From Cephalotus follicularis (lineage: Eukaryota; Streptophyta; Magnoliopsida; Oxalidales; Cephalotaceae): DNA of 64,000 bases. The DNA is taken from positions 132,715 through 196,714 of the forward strand of contig BDDD01001821.1 in NCBI GenBank assembly GCA_001972305.1, read 5' to 3'. Below the pieces are notes generated by a model that saw only the letters and a program-made list of their open reading frames with translations, was not told the DNA's origin and ran no database searches. The position numbers were made by a program, and so were the translations under genes. Of this stretch, positions 45,185 to 57,655 are shown piece after piece. The first letter of the stretch is position 1, and each line of letters begins with the position of its first letter.

Positions 45185-46757
45185 TAGCCGGGTAGGTATA
45201 CTATGTGCTATGCGTACAATAGTATAACAGTGTATGTGTGCAACAGTATAATAGAATGCCATGTAATGCAACAGTATAACCATATATATATGCGTGAATG
45301 CCAAGTGTGGACAGATCCAGTACACCAACTGTCCCTAAGAAGTGGTGTACTTCACTAGTCCTAGTATCACATCAAAGGCCATAGGCCTATAGACACTCCA
45401 TAAAAACCATCCATAACCATTCCAGGGGAACAATCAATCCATAGGTTCAAGTACTTCTCTGCCTCTCTGGCCCGAGATAGTACCTCTACCGTTCATACAC
45501 TCTATGTGCCATATCCAGTGGAGCATAGGATAAAACCGGCCACATATCCATAATTCTACTCCCAAAGTCAATAGCCCCTGAGGGGACCTCTGGGACTCTA
45601 TGCCGAAGGAGCTCAGGACGATCTACCCGATATCCATAATGCTAGTCCTGAAGGTACTAGCCCCTGAGGGGACCTGTTCGACTCTTTGCCTAAGGAGCTC
45701 AGCACGATCTACCCTAAATTCCTAATACTAGCCTTGAAGGTACTAGCCCCTGAGGGGACCTGTGCGACTCTATTATGAAGGAGCTCAGCACGATCTACCC
45801 TAAATCCCTAAAATGTGGCCAACATCCATAATTCTTCATGACGAAAATAAAGATTATGACTGGGTTATCCCGTAAGGTCTCAACCATTATAATCAATAGC
45901 CATAGCCGTACCATACCCATAATCCATAACCATATTCCATTCAAAAGATAGGGACCTACCATAAAGGATCTCATAGGATCCACATCCCTCAAAATCATTT
46001 AAAAACCATTTCCATAGCCATAACCCTTTCCATAACCATAAACCATTTCGTTTTTGTTGGTCCTTATCGGAGTTATAAAACAATGGAGATGAAGTCTAAT
46101 TAGGATATCCGCGTCCATATGTCCTAACTGAGTTATCCTAACCATTTACTAAAAACATTTCAAAATCCATAAAACGATGGAGAGGAAGTCTAATTAGGAT
46201 ATCCGCGTCCAGATGTCCCAATTGAGCTATGTTAACCATTGTGAAAAACCATTTGTATAAAACCCAAGATGAACAATAAAATGCTTTAAAAGAAAGGATG
46301 TCCCACTCATAGCTCTTACTACATCATTGGACGTTAACGTCCCTTCTTCTCTGATACTCTCTCCCTTTGGCTTGTCTGCTTCTTCCACTGCTGCGCTCGA
46401 AAAGCTTCACTGCTACTGGTCCAGGCGCAAGAATGAAGAAGAAGAAGAACAAAAGAAAACTAGACTCTCTCTCTCTAAAACTCTCTAATCTACAAAAGGT
46501 AGAAGAAAGGAAAGGCCACATCTCAAGATATATCTCCACACTAATCCCAGCATAAGCTGTCAAACGTCTTGGAAGTTGGAATCTTCCTCAAGAAGCTTTG
46601 TATAATAGTCCTTCAACTTCCCCAAATCCTACTTAAACCTTGGCTTAACATATCCTTCTTTTATCCATTATTACATATAAGCCCAAAACTCAAAAGAAAG
46701 CATATTTATCAACTTAAAAAGAAATCTTTAAGCTCCAAAACAGTATGGGGCATTACA
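45185..46757 (-). mobile_element. Gypsy LTR, minus strand, start piece
   Basis: Continues 37605-38267 beyond the copia. On minus the LTR starts TGTAATGCCCCATACTG at 46757; total length is about 2236 bp. It contains a CT-rich leader (46340-46470), two copies of a block (atggaga, then tctaattaggatatccgcg) near 46083 and 46177, and an 86-bp tandem repeat. No matching target duplication is seen (ccatt against atttt) and no polypurine tract precedes 46757, so it may be a recombinant end. Confidence 0.75.
45570..45815. repeat. Tandem repeat, 86-bp unit, about three copies
   Basis: The phrase agcccctgaggggacct recurs at 45573, 45659 and 45745, giving an exact 86-bp period. Each unit also contains aaggagctcag and cgatctaccc. 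The unit carries a small palindrome (cccctgagggg). Confidence 0.85.
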
Positions 46758-48078
46758 ATTTTACTTTGAGATTTCTGTTTATTGCATGTGCCCTGTTGTT
46801 TGCTTATTATCATAATTTTGGTTGGGATTTGAATGCCGGTATGTCTTTGGTAACTTATATTTATTGGCTTGATATGATTTTTAGCATGTAAGGCACAGAT
46901 TCTGGGTGATTAGTTCACCTTCTTATATTGTGTTACATTGTGATCTTTGTATGTTGCTTGTATTCAGATGTTGGGTATTATATTGTCTGTGACAGTAAGA
47001 ATGGGCTAGGGTGAGGTGTATGTTTGATGCCCACTCTCCGTAGCATGCCCATTCATCTATGATGGGGTGTTATGTGGGATCTGCCCCCGGGTGTCCATTG
47101 CCTAGATCTGCGGCATACTATTGTCTATGATGGTATGCTGAGTGTGAGTGCAGTCGAGCTCTGTTACTTACTTGACAGACCATATTACTAGTCTAATTGC
47201 CATTAGATATGGCCAGAGCAGTATTGCCATCAGATAAGGCAGAGCAGAGCAGTATTGCCATTGGATATGGCATAGCAGAGCAATATTTACATTAGATATG
47301 ACAGAGACAGGAGATATAGTAATGCTATGAGATATGGAGGTGACGTGAGATATTGCACTGGTGCAGAAGGATGATGATGTATGATGATGAGATGAGATAT
47401 GATGAGCTCATGACATGAGATGAGATGATATTCAGATGTTTTGTACATAGACCCCTCGGGCGAGGGTAGAGGGGTGCATGCAGTATAGTAGACCCCCGGG
47501 CGAGGGTAGGGGGTGAGTACAGTATTGTAGACTCCCGGGCGAGGGTAAGGGGTGAGTGCACCGTAGCAGGCCCCTCGAGCGAGGGTAGAGGGGGTACTAC
47601 GTTGAGGATGACATGAGATCATGAGGTTTTACCATCATCTAGTATCCCAGACAGCATAGTAGTATCAGTATTCCAGACATCATAGTAGTATCATAATTCC
47701 AGTCATCATAATAGTATCAGTATTTCAGGTAGCACAGTAGTAATAGTATCCCAGACAGCACAGAAATTTTAGTATTTCAGTCAGTATCCAGATATCACAG
47801 TTATGTCAGTATCCCAGATAGCATAGCTGTGTCAGCATCCCAAAGAGTATAGATGAGCCAGTCTTCCAGATATTATATGGGCACATTTATTGTTTTCTGA
47901 TTTCTGATCATATTAGAGATTTTGAATATTTGATTTGCACTTTGATTTCATTGTGATCTTCTTATACTTGAAGGGAATAGTCTATAGTTATGTTTTTTCG
48001 TTCAACGAATGACTGGATGTTTACTTTCAGCTGATAGTCCAGTTTTTAGTTATTGTGTGCCAAGAGCCAAGGTGAACG
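46758..48078 (+). other. LTR-like non-coding stretch with three tandem arrays
   Basis: No coding frame. The start (tgcatgtgccctgttgtttgc) resembles 4160-4190 and 23330 of plus-strand LTRs, suggesting an LTR interior, but neither end is defined. Three unrelated arrays follow one another: about 47205-47310, 47445-47595 and 47640-47880. Confidence 0.45.
47205..47880. repeat. Three successive tandem repeat families
   Basis: First, units of about 35 bp around agcagtattgccat and gatatggc. Second, four 40-bp units from 47450 to 47595 around cccgggcgagggtagggggt. Third, about eight units of roughly 28-30 bp with phrases like agtatcccagacagcatagt. They share no sequence with each other. Confidence 0.8.
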
Positions 48079-49672
48079 TGTCCTGCCCCAACTGGGTCAA
48101 AGGACAACCCGTATCCACTGCTCAACAAAACAAGGTAGGGGTGAAAATATACAAGGATATCAATGAAAAAGAAAGCCCGAGGAGACGTCAGAGCTACCAA
48201 CTCAATGACTGACCTTAAGGAAAGAAGATAAACAACAGGTTATATGTCAAAACATGCCAAGGATCCAAGGATCAAAAAAAGATCAACTCTAAGGATCAAT
48301 AATTCTCAAGGCGACTACTAGTACTGTATCAATCACAAGCACATTCCACACACGCACATGCACACATCAAACTCACACACTTCCATAGCCGAAACCACCT
48401 CGGCAGCATAAATAATAACTCCACTGACGTTCTATCAATGCGGTCATGGGCTATAGGACTGAACACATCCCTCATATACTCATATAGATACCCACTTCAA
48501 GAGCACCGCATGAACATCGGTAGAAGGGCTACGCAAGCTCTCCTCCCTCGGCAAATCATACGTTGGCGCACCTTACTACATGAACCTCATTAGACGGGCT
48601 ACGCAAGCCCACCCCCGTTGGCAATCACGAGCTCAGCACTACACCAGGTGAACCTCGATCGAGAAGCTACCTCGTCGGCAATCACATAGTGTTAATATCG
48701 TCCAAGGGGCCCGCAAATCACCACTCAGCTTCACCCTTGACGAGCTGACAGAGGAGAACCTCGGCTCAGAGGTAAGTGTATCGCCACTTACACCATCTCG
48801 TGCCGGCAATCTCATACATAACCGAGTAACCAACACCCAGTAACTAGTATCCAAGGACAACAACACTTGATATCAAATAAAGTATGAATACTTAAACAGG
48901 AAGGGGAAACAACAAGTTCAACCCAAGCATTGAGCCTTCAGCTCGAAAACACAGTATTGACATGCAATATCAACAAGATGACAGGAGAAGAAGTCCTAGT
49001 CAAGATAATATCATGGAAAGGCATATAGACAATAAACTCTCAGTTATCAATTGATATAAAGAAGAACATCCCACTCACTAGTATCATTAGCTTCTTCAGC
49101 TAGCTTCCTTGTTGTGCGGACTTCGTGCCTAGATCTTCCTCTGCAAGACCAACACACAACAACGCTTAGCTACCATGAAAAACATCTCTGAAGCTATGTA
49201 TGAACCACATACAACCATGAAAACCAAGGCGAAGCTCTTCCTCGGCCTCAAGGATCCTGCCTACACCAACCATGCGACGCACCAAAATGTACTGAGGAGA
49301 ACACTCACCTGCTAGACGCGTAGACAGGTGAAAGAAGGTTCCAACCTCAAACAGCGCTCAAAGCTTCAGAAGAAAGATGAAAGATGAAAGCTCACTCTCC
49401 CAAATGCTTCTTCAGACGTGAAAAGATGGATATGATATCTGCCAAAAGTCAACTGTCAAGCTTCCTAAGCAAGCTTTGCACATATCGCAACACCATCTAA
49501 ACATCTCTTATCTCTTAACCACATTCAAACCTTTGGGCCTCCACCAAGCCCAAACCAAAGTAACACTTATCCAAGAAGAGAAACCCAAGCCAACCACAAC
49601 CAAGGAGAAAAGAAAAAAGAATTCCCCTAGGCCCAAACATCAATTTATCCAAAATTAATGCGGGTCGTTACA
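48079..49672 (-). mobile_element. Probable LTR on minus strand
   Basis: On minus it starts TGTAACGACCCGC at 49672, immediately next to the gypsy LTR piece at 49673, and may end at 48079 (TGTCCTGCCCC on plus). At 48500-48680 a unit with ctacgcaagc and ctcggcaa recurs about three times. The flanking bases do not match as a duplication (gaacg against gagaa), so the lower boundary is uncertain. Confidence 0.4.
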
Positions 49673-51126
49673 GAGAAGGCAAGAACTCATCTCCTCTCAA
49701 TTCAACATCTAAACCTTATACCATATGCAATATACACATCCCTCTTTATACTCGTATATATATATATATATATATGTACAATCATGCATTCATTCAATTA
49801 CAATTCGTACACATATCAATCCATATAACCATTTAGAGTGCATGAATGCAATGCAGGTAGTATAACCTACTCTAGTGATCTACCATTTGTATACTACCGT
49901 CCCATACCAGCGTATACGAATGGGATCAAGGCAACAGCCATCTGAGCACGTACCATTGGAGCAAATGTATACCCTACCTATTAAATTCTAAGCTTGTGAG
50001 TCAGAAGGACTTGTAGTAGAATCGACGAACCACTACCTCCTCTAAGCTTCACTCGTCGTTACGAGTACAACTCCATCTTTTGTCAACAGAATTCTCTTTC
50101 TCTTTGTATCACTGCAATAACCATCACATTCTGTTACGATCTACTCATAGGTAGAAAATACACATTGTCGTCACCAGAGTTCAGCCAGCCCATCGAGGCT
50201 CCGACCATGCCATAAACAGGTTCCCATTGAACAGTCTGCACAAAACCGGTCAAGACTCACCGTGAATCGGCACTGAAATTCCCTATCACGGCCGGCAGTG
50301 AGTTCAACTCACTGAGTTGACTCCCCGGTCGTCCACAACTTTGGTCACCACCCGAAAATGCCACACAATCATCATATCAACGCACCACTGCCCGTGAATC
50401 GCCGAGACTCGGCGATAAACGCATGGTCATAGGAGGCAGCAAGTTGGGTTCGCTGAGTTGACTCATTAGCTCAAATCCGGCCGATTCTGACGGAATGGCG
50501 CCTCAACGGTCATCACAATGGAAAGAGCTAGCCTTCTAGACGAAGATCGGCTCCATCTGTGATGCTAACCGATGGTGGAACGCACAGCAGCGGCGACAGT
50601 GACGCAAAGCATCACGGAAAGAAAGAAAAGAAAAAAAAAAGGAAGAGAGGAGGAAGGTTACCGGCCATGGAGGAACCGCAGTGTCGCTCGCTGCTTCGCT
50701 TGCCGGCGTCTCTCTCATTCTTCTCCGGCGCTTGGCTCTCTCTCTCGCTCTCTCTTGCTTTCTCTCTGGTGCGTCACTTTCTTCTTTCTAACGCATGGGT
50801 ACCTTATGGGCCCATGTGTTGTCCCCCTCTTTCTTTCATTTGGTTTCCTCTTAGTATTAACTGGCAAAATACTAAGGTCTGGGACCCGATTATTCCACGT
50901 ATTGTAACATAAATTATCCAAACGGCAACAAAAATAATCGCAATAATAATGCGAACATAGGGTCGCACTGTCGCGCATTAAAAATAGGCTTCATTGGTCA
51001 TTTTGGGTCTTATGATTGCAGGCTCTAATACACGATGCCTTTTATCTATTCAAACTCCATCGGCTCATTACGGCCATACACTGTACCGATATTACAATTA
51101 TTATTCATGAAATTCCGGGCGTTACA
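49673..51126 (-). mobile_element. Partial gypsy LTR, minus strand
   Basis: On minus it starts TGTAACGCCCGGAATTTC at 51126 and follows 12428-13740 for about 1.45 kb, including the hairpin (50850-50876), a second stem (50791-50819), the CT-rich leader and an AT microsatellite near 49757. It is cut at 49672, before the position of the GTCGAC array. Confidence 0.85.
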
Positions 51127-51256
51127 TATGTTATCTTCTCTCTGTTTTTGTTCTCTAAGAAGCAAAAACACAAGACTACACTCTTTATTAAAAAAGTGTC
51201 CAGGTTCTCCTCTTTTTAACCCAGCCTCTCCTCACACGTTTTTAACTTCCCTCTCC
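51127..51256. other. Short unassigned stretch
   Basis: No feature is recognised. On minus it separates the broken Athila-like protease from the start of the LTR at 51126. The purine-rich stretch cagagagaagataac just upstream of 51126 is only a weak polypurine tract. Confidence 0.3.
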
Positions 51257-53430
51257 TTATCCCCAGAGTTTGATCCCACCAACCTTTATCAAAACATCCT
51301 CAATTTTCCTTCTTGGTACTTTTACCAATCTATCAGCTAATTGCAAGGTCGTGGTGGTCGGGAGCAACTCTCCTAAACCTAGTTGCTCAAAAACTTCCGA
51401 AGGTAACAAATTCACACTTGCTCCTAAATCGAGCAAGGCGTGATCGATTTTGGTGTTACCAATTACACAAGAGATTGTCGGGCAGCCAGGATCTTTATAC
51501 TTTCGCATCGTGGGTTGTGAAAATAGTGCACTAATGTTTGCTTCCAAGAAAGCCTTTTTCGGGGTCTGAAGGATCCTCTTTTTCATGCATAAGTCTTTAA
51601 GGACTTTTACGTAAGAGGGCACCTGCTCGATAGCTTTAAGCAATGGGATATTGATTTGAACTTGCTTAAATGTATTGATGATCTTTTCCATTGCGGGGGC
51701 TTTCTTATCTAATCTCTTTGGAAAAGGAACTGGGGGATCAAATGAACACTTTGCTATTTCCATTAATTGTTCATTTTCCTCTTTTTCTTTCTCTTCACTA
51801 ACTTCTTCTTGCACATTCAAATTTGTTGGTTGCGCAAAGGAGTCAACCAACTGTTCTTTTGATTTTTCATGCGCAAATGACTCAACCAACTCCTCGCTCA
51901 AATTTTCTGTTTTATCCGCTGGTTGGTACTCACTTTTACTTCGCAAGGCAAATGCTTGGTCCAATGGTTTAGAAGAAGAGGAGCATTGCGGATTAGGTTG
52001 CGGTTGGATACGATAAGGCTGAATCATATTCGTCCTAGGATTCGGTTCGGGTTGGGAAGGCATCTTCCCTTTTTCTCTTGTATGCACCGCAGATGCTGGC
52101 TGAGAGATTTGCTTTTCTAGGTTATGCTGACTAGTCATCATAGTGCTCATGAGAAGCTCCAAGCTCTTTTCTAAAGAAGAAATCCTAGATGTATCTTCCC
52201 TTTGGTTCAACAATCCAGGTGATTGTTGCTTTTGGAATTGATTTTGTGGGAAGGATGGTTGAACATTGTTTTACGGGAACCTTTGAAATGTTTGCTGTGG
52301 TGCAAACTGGCTAGAAAAGTTTGAAGGTTGTCCCGAAAAGTGTGGAGGTGGGGCACCAACGCTAGAAGGCTGCCCCGAAAAACTTGATTGTCCTCGCATG
52401 TTTTTCCCTTGACTCATGAGAAGTTTGGATGATTTCGCCAACCCGGATTGTAAGTGTTACTATACGGGTTGTACTAGTTCATAGCAGACACATTCTCAGG
52501 AGTATATTGGCTATCAATATAATTTTGGCATTCTTCAAAAACATGGTTTGGGGACTGGCATCAAGAACACATAGGGGTGTTTTGATTGATTTGATTTACT
52601 TGTGTGGAACCCCTAAGCAACGACTCTATTCTCTTGAGGCGGTTGTCTAACTGTGCCTCGAGCGCAACTGCTCCTTCTATAACGTACCCTTTATTTGGTA
52701 ATGCTCTCTCAGAAACTTGAGATGACTCCCACTCTCTAGTTCGCTCACCCAAATCTAAAAGGAAATTCCATGCCTCATTTTCATCAGTGTACAAGGTGAA
52801 CCCGTCGGGACACATAGATTCGACCAATTGCTTGGTCTGGTAGTTGATCCCTTCGTAGATGATTTGGCATAAATGCCATGTGTTCAAGCCATGATGAGGA
52901 CACTCTAAGAGAAGATCCTTAAAACGTTCCATACACCTAGAAAACGATTCATTGGGTTTTTTATGAAACTGGAGAATGTCGTTCCTAAGCTTATTGGTTT
53001 TATGAAGTAGAAAGAATTTCTTTAGGAACGAGACAGTGAACTGATCCCAAGTGGAGATGGAATTAGTTGGGAGACTATAGAGCCATTTCTTAGCTCCGTC
53101 TTTAAGAGCAAAATTTATGAATCGTAACTTAATATCATCATCAGATAGTTGCTGAAGTTTCATAAGGGCACATACCTCCTCGAACTCGCGAAGGAAGAGA
53201 TATGCATCCTCATTGGATACACCATGAAAGTGCGGGAGTATGCTAATGAACTGGGTTTTTAACTCAAAATTGTTCCCGCTAGTTGCAGGCAACAGGATAC
53301 TGGATGGTTGCGCTGTCCTAGCGTGGTAGAATTTATCGCGAAGAGTTTGAAGTGGCCGTGCGTCCGCCATTGGTCTTGGTTGATTAATTCTTTCTAAGCG
53401 TTGATTTAGACCACGCACCCAATCGGTCAT
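51257..53430 (-). pseudogene. gag: Athila-type gag and protease, broken
   Basis: 53430-52561 is an open Gag: the N-terminus has FELKTQFISILPHFHGVSNEDAYLFLREFEEVC, then the core with KKWLYSLPTNSISTWDQFTVSFLKKFF and ECPHHGLNTWHLCQIIYEGI. Near 52540 is a knuckle (SPNHVFEEC) with lesions. After several stops, 52213-51257 is a glutamate- and glutamine-rich linker, then an aspartic protease (LLDLGASVNLLPSEVFEQLGLGEL, TTTTLQLADR). Family features break off near 51285 (IKLWG). RT and integrase are absent. The gag is unusually intact for this window. Confidence 0.88.
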
Positions 53431-53711
53431 AAACTAAAACTAGGTCAGAGAACCTAAGAATTTATCTAAGGTTAGAAAATTGTTAAAGATTATGCAATGA
53501 TGAAGTTAAATGTTTGTTAAAAGTTATGTTGAACCTAATTATCTACGTTAAAATTTGTTAAAGATTATGCAAATGAGATTAGGGTTTGTTAAAGGTTATG
53601 ATGATTCCTAATTAAACTAAATTAGAATTGTTAGAAAAAACACAAAAACAGAAAATTAAAAATAAAAATACTATGAATCAGTCGAATAAATTTAAGCTAA
53701 TTTAAACCGTT

Positions 53712-53729
53712 TCCCCGGCAACGGCGCCA
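53712..53729 (-). other. Athila-type primer-binding site
   Basis: On minus reads TGGCGCCGTTGCCGGGGA, the site used by Athila elements (tRNA-Asp type, from general knowledge). It lies between the LTR end at 53743 and the gag start at 53430 and fixes the orientation. Confidence 0.93.
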
Positions 53730-53742
53730 AAAACTCGTTCAC

Positions 53743-55002
53743 TGTTAAAAAGAATGGTTTCAAATTTATAGCCGCAAGTGCACGGATCATGCAGTAACGG
53801 GTTGAACACAGGGAAACGTAAAGTAGTTGTAATTTATCCAACCTAGGTGAAGTATACCAATTTTTGAGATAAACTAACAAACTAATGAAGAAAAGATAAC
53901 AAAATATAATTAAAAAGCGGTTTAGGGTATAGAAACTCACCGTGGATTGTATTGAACAATTCCATGAAGTTGAACGATCATACCTTGATAAACAACGACA
54001 GCTAGGTCGATACGGAGTGCGGCGGTGATGACAAGACGTGTGAGTAGTCATGCTAGGTTTATACGAAGTGTGGATTTTAATCAGACAAGACGTATGAGTA
54101 GTCATGCTAGGTCTATACGAAGTGTGTTCGTTGCGACAAATCGTATGAGTAGACTCCGTTGAATTAAGCTCCATTTATTCACCAACTTTCAGCTTCACCG
54201 ACAAGATGAGTGTGGATTTTAATCAGACAAACAAAGTGTGTGCGAAGGCAGAAATATTGAAGAACAAATCAAATATTCAAGGATTTTTATTGATGGAATT
54301 GAAACAATAACAATCTAGGCTTTGTTCTAACCCAAAACCTTGAAAAACTAGCTACTAAACATTGTGAAACTAAAACTAATGAGGGAGGTGGCTATGTCCA
54401 CACACTCTCTCTAATCTACCCTACTTACCTACTTACTTCCTTGATTTGGCCGAAATAACATTGTTTATATACTACACAATTGATTAAAAATGGAATAAAA
54501 GCAATCCTAGTTACAAAATCTGGCAAAAATCTAATCTTTCTATTTCTGCTGCAAAGGAAGACGTCGACTTCTTTTGAAAGGCGTCGATGTCTTCTTGTAA
54601 AAGTCGCGATTTTCTAAGATGCGAGTGAAAGGCGTCGACTTATATGGCTAAAGACATCGACTTCATTTGCTCCAAAAGTTAGGGGTCAATTTTGCACAAA
54701 GACGTCGATGTGTAGGTTGAATGACGTCGATCCCTCCTTCATAGCTCTTTGTATTGCCCAGAAAAGACATCGATGCATATGAAAGGCGTCGACGCTTTTG
54801 CCTTGTTTTCTGCCGAATTTGACAATTCTTCAATCTCTACACTTTTAAGCTCCTTTTTGCACACTTTTGGGTAGTATTCTCGCACTTTGGTCATTTTGCA
54901 CTTGTACCTGAAAATCAATATAACACAACCAAAGTAGTCTATTCCAAGGCATAAAAATATCACAAATAACGCATTAAAAACAACACATTTTTATGTTAAA
55001 CA
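53743..55002 (-). mobile_element. 5' LTR of the Athila-type element, 1.26 kb
   Basis: On minus it starts TGTTTAACAT at 55002 and ends CTTTTTAACA at 53743, 13 bp before the PBS. It is unrelated in sequence to the TGTAAC-type LTRs. It contains a GTCGAC array (54563-54793) and a TATA box (54463-54474, TAGTATATAAAC on minus). Near 53990-54140 phrases such as atacgaagtgtg and cgtatgagtagtcatgc repeat irregularly. It sits in the integrase of another gypsy. Confidence 0.85.
54563..54793 (-). promoter_or_regulatory. GTCGAC array upstream of the TATA box in the Athila-type LTR
   Basis: Cores start at 54563, 54583, 54603, 54634, 54656, 54704, 54726, 54769 and 54788, with spacings 20, 20, 31, 22, 48, 22, 43 and 19. 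Exact at 54563, 54634 and 54788; others are GTCGAT, ATCGAC and ATCGAT. Flanks are mostly GAC- or GGC-type (AAGACGTCGACTTC). Read on minus, the array ends about 90 bp before the TATA box. Confidence 0.85.
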
Positions 55003-56604
55003 CGGTCCTTGGCAGTCTTCTCACGAAGTCCATACTAATATTCTCCCACTTCCTTTCTAGTATGGGAAGCGATTGTAAGGTTCCTTTCGACAACTGATGC
55101 TCAGCTTTCACTTGTTAACAAACAAGACATTTTGACACAAAGTCCGCAATTTCCCTTTTCTTATTATTCGACCAATAGAGATCTCGCAAATCTTTATACA
55201 TCTTTGTACTTCGAGGGTGTACTGAGAAATTTAAACTATGTGCTTCCGTCATTAGTTCCTCTTTCAATTATGCCTTAGGTAGAACGCATAATCTTGTATT
55301 GAATCTCAATACGTTGTCGGCTCCCAAGTTGGAGTGCGATACTTTTCTATTCCTCACTCCCTCTGCTATCTCCTTCAATTCCAAGTCCTCAAACTGACTT
55401 TTCTTTATTCTCTCAACTAGAGAAGATTGTGCTATGACTTGAAATAGGGAAGCCCCTTCTCCTTGTCTTATCACTTCCAAGTTCATCCGTTGGAAATCTC
55501 TTATCAACTCTTCCTGTGTAGTGATCATCATAGCCAAGTTCCCCGTACTTTTTTGACTTAGGGCGTCTGCCACAACATTCGCTTTACTCGGATGGTATTG
55601 AATGGTGCAATCTTAATCTTTGATAAGCTCTAACTATCCCCTTTGCCTCATGTTTAACTCTTTTTGGGTGAAAATATACTTGAGGCTTTTGTGGTCGGTG
55701 AAGATTTCACACTTCGCTTCATATAGATAGTGTCTCCAAATCTTTAACGCAAAGATAGCTGCGGCCAATTCCAAATCATGCGTAGGATAGTTCTGTTCAT
55801 GTGCTTTAAGCTGTCTGGAAGCATGGGTGATCACTTTTCCTTTTTGCATTACACGCAACCAAGTCCTTCGTGAGATGCATCACTATACACCACAAAACTT
55901 TTTGATTCTGTCGGTAATGCTAATATCGGGGGATTCATCAGTCTTTCTTTCAACTCCAAGAAACTCTTCTCGCATTGGTCGGACCACTCAAACTTTACAT
56001 TCTTCTGCGTCAACCTTGTGAGTGGGTTCGCAGTATGAGAGAAATTCTCAACAAACCTTCGATAATAGCCTGCTAGTCCCAGAAAACTCTGTATCTCCGC
56101 TACTGAGGTAGGTCTCTGCCATTCTCTTATTGCTTCTATCTTAGCGAGATCCATAGAGATGCCCTCCCGTGAGATCACATGCCCCAAGAAGGATACCTCT
56201 TCCATCTAGAACTGGCATTTGCTGAACTTAGCGTAGAGCTGCTCCTTCCGTAGTATCTGTAATACAAAGGTTAATTGCTCCTCATGCTCCTCTCTACTCT
56301 TTGAGTATACTAGGATGTCATCAATGAAGACTATCACGAACTGATCAAAAAATTCACTGAAGATCTTGTTCATCAAACTCATAAACTCCACTGGAGCATT
56401 CGTTAATCCAAACGACATCACCAAAAACTCATAGTGTCCATATCTTGTCCTGAAGGTAGGCTTTGGTATATCTTCTTTCTTGAGTTTCACTTGATTGTAG
56501 TCTGATCGAAGATCAATCTTCGAGAAGAATTGAGCGTTATCAAACAAGTCGTCAATCCTTGGTAGTGGGTACTTGTTCTTAATGGTGACTTGATTCAGCT
56601 CTCG
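55003..56604 (-). pseudogene. pol: Chromovirus-type gypsy RT - RNase H - integrase
   Basis: Reads on minus from 56604: [50 protein letters not shown] and the intact catalytic [14 protein letters not shown]. At 56205 a tryptophan codon is TAG, then [11 protein letters not shown] and [15 protein letters not shown]. RNase H has [14 protein letters not shown], a one-base deletion near 55850, then [19 protein letters not shown] and [16 protein letters not shown]. After ADALSQKS the integrase zinc region reads KCLVCQQVKAEH and MDFVRRLPR, cut at 55002 by the Athila-type element. The Met at 56652 belongs to the inserted LTR, not to pol. Confidence 0.92.
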
Positions 56605-57339
56605 TGTCACACCCCGTTTTCCAAACGACATATAAGTGGTAGCAATTAACATAAATAATCCGGCTTATCAAATTTGACGATAAATTTAAACCTTTTAAAA
56701 CGGATATATCAGTTGCGGAAGCCTTTAATATAAGCCGAACTAACAACGTAACACGCATCCCATACTACGCGTTGCAACAAAACAACTTCATTGTTAATTG
56801 CTCACAAGCGGAGCGTGAATTAACCTTCATTTTAATCATAAATATCTCCCATAGAGAAGTTCACATATATAAATTAAAACCCAAAACATTGTTCTAAAAC
56901 CCAAATACAGAATTATCCAAATTGAACAAGTACAAGTTAGCATCCTCTCCGACATGAGTAGGATTATCATAATACAAATTAGCTTAAACAACCTTCAAAT
57001 GACAGCTCCCAAAAAATATCCTTCACCGCACTTGTCTGATTGCCTCCGTCAATCTAAAATAGTAGGGGGTTAGTCTTTGTCCTCACTCGGCTAAATATAA
57101 ATACATTTTGGGGTCAAATAATGAATGACATGAAATGAATGCATTCATGATGTAGTACATAAATAACACAATATATACATGAACATATATATATATCCAC
57201 AAGCAGGTATCACCCGAGGGTCACAATAACACAAGCACGAGACTATCCCCAAATGGGCCAAATGAAACGATCAGGTCACTAAGGACCCATCAAGCCAGAT
57301 CAAAGTTGCTGACACCCAGGCTCAACAACCAGTTACTTA

Positions 57340-57655
57340 CACAACAGTGCTTAGTAACCAAAAGGGAGTCCCTAGCTACTTGCCCAACAGAGGTCAGGAA
57401 CCATTGCGTGGAAAACCCCTAGCTACTTACTCAAGAGAGTTTAGTGGCTACCGTATATGGAACTTCCAACTACTTTCCCAACAGAGCTTAGTAGTGGAAT
57501 TCCTGGCTACTTACCCAACAGAGTTTAGTAACCCAAACAAGCCATCACAAGTAATTAACAAATAAAATACTTGGAACCAAAACATCCCAAATGGGCATCA
57601 GTTCTTTTAACACAATTTACCGTTTCAGCTACTCACCCAACAGAGTTTAGCAGTT
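57340..57655. repeat. Irregular tandem repeat in LTR
   Basis: The phrase ctacttacccaacagagtttagtag recurs with variations about six times, at intervals of roughly 45-110 bp. It occupies the same LTR position as the unrelated 75-bp repeat at 190-605. Confidence 0.65.

Noticed and set aside
37600-46762. Target duplication for the minus gypsy LTR 37605-46757
   Set aside because: Flanks are ccatt and atttt; too different to call.
49476-49658. 60-codon ORF near 49.5 kb
   Set aside because: Lysine- and proline-rich, inside LTR-like DNA, with no homologous frame.
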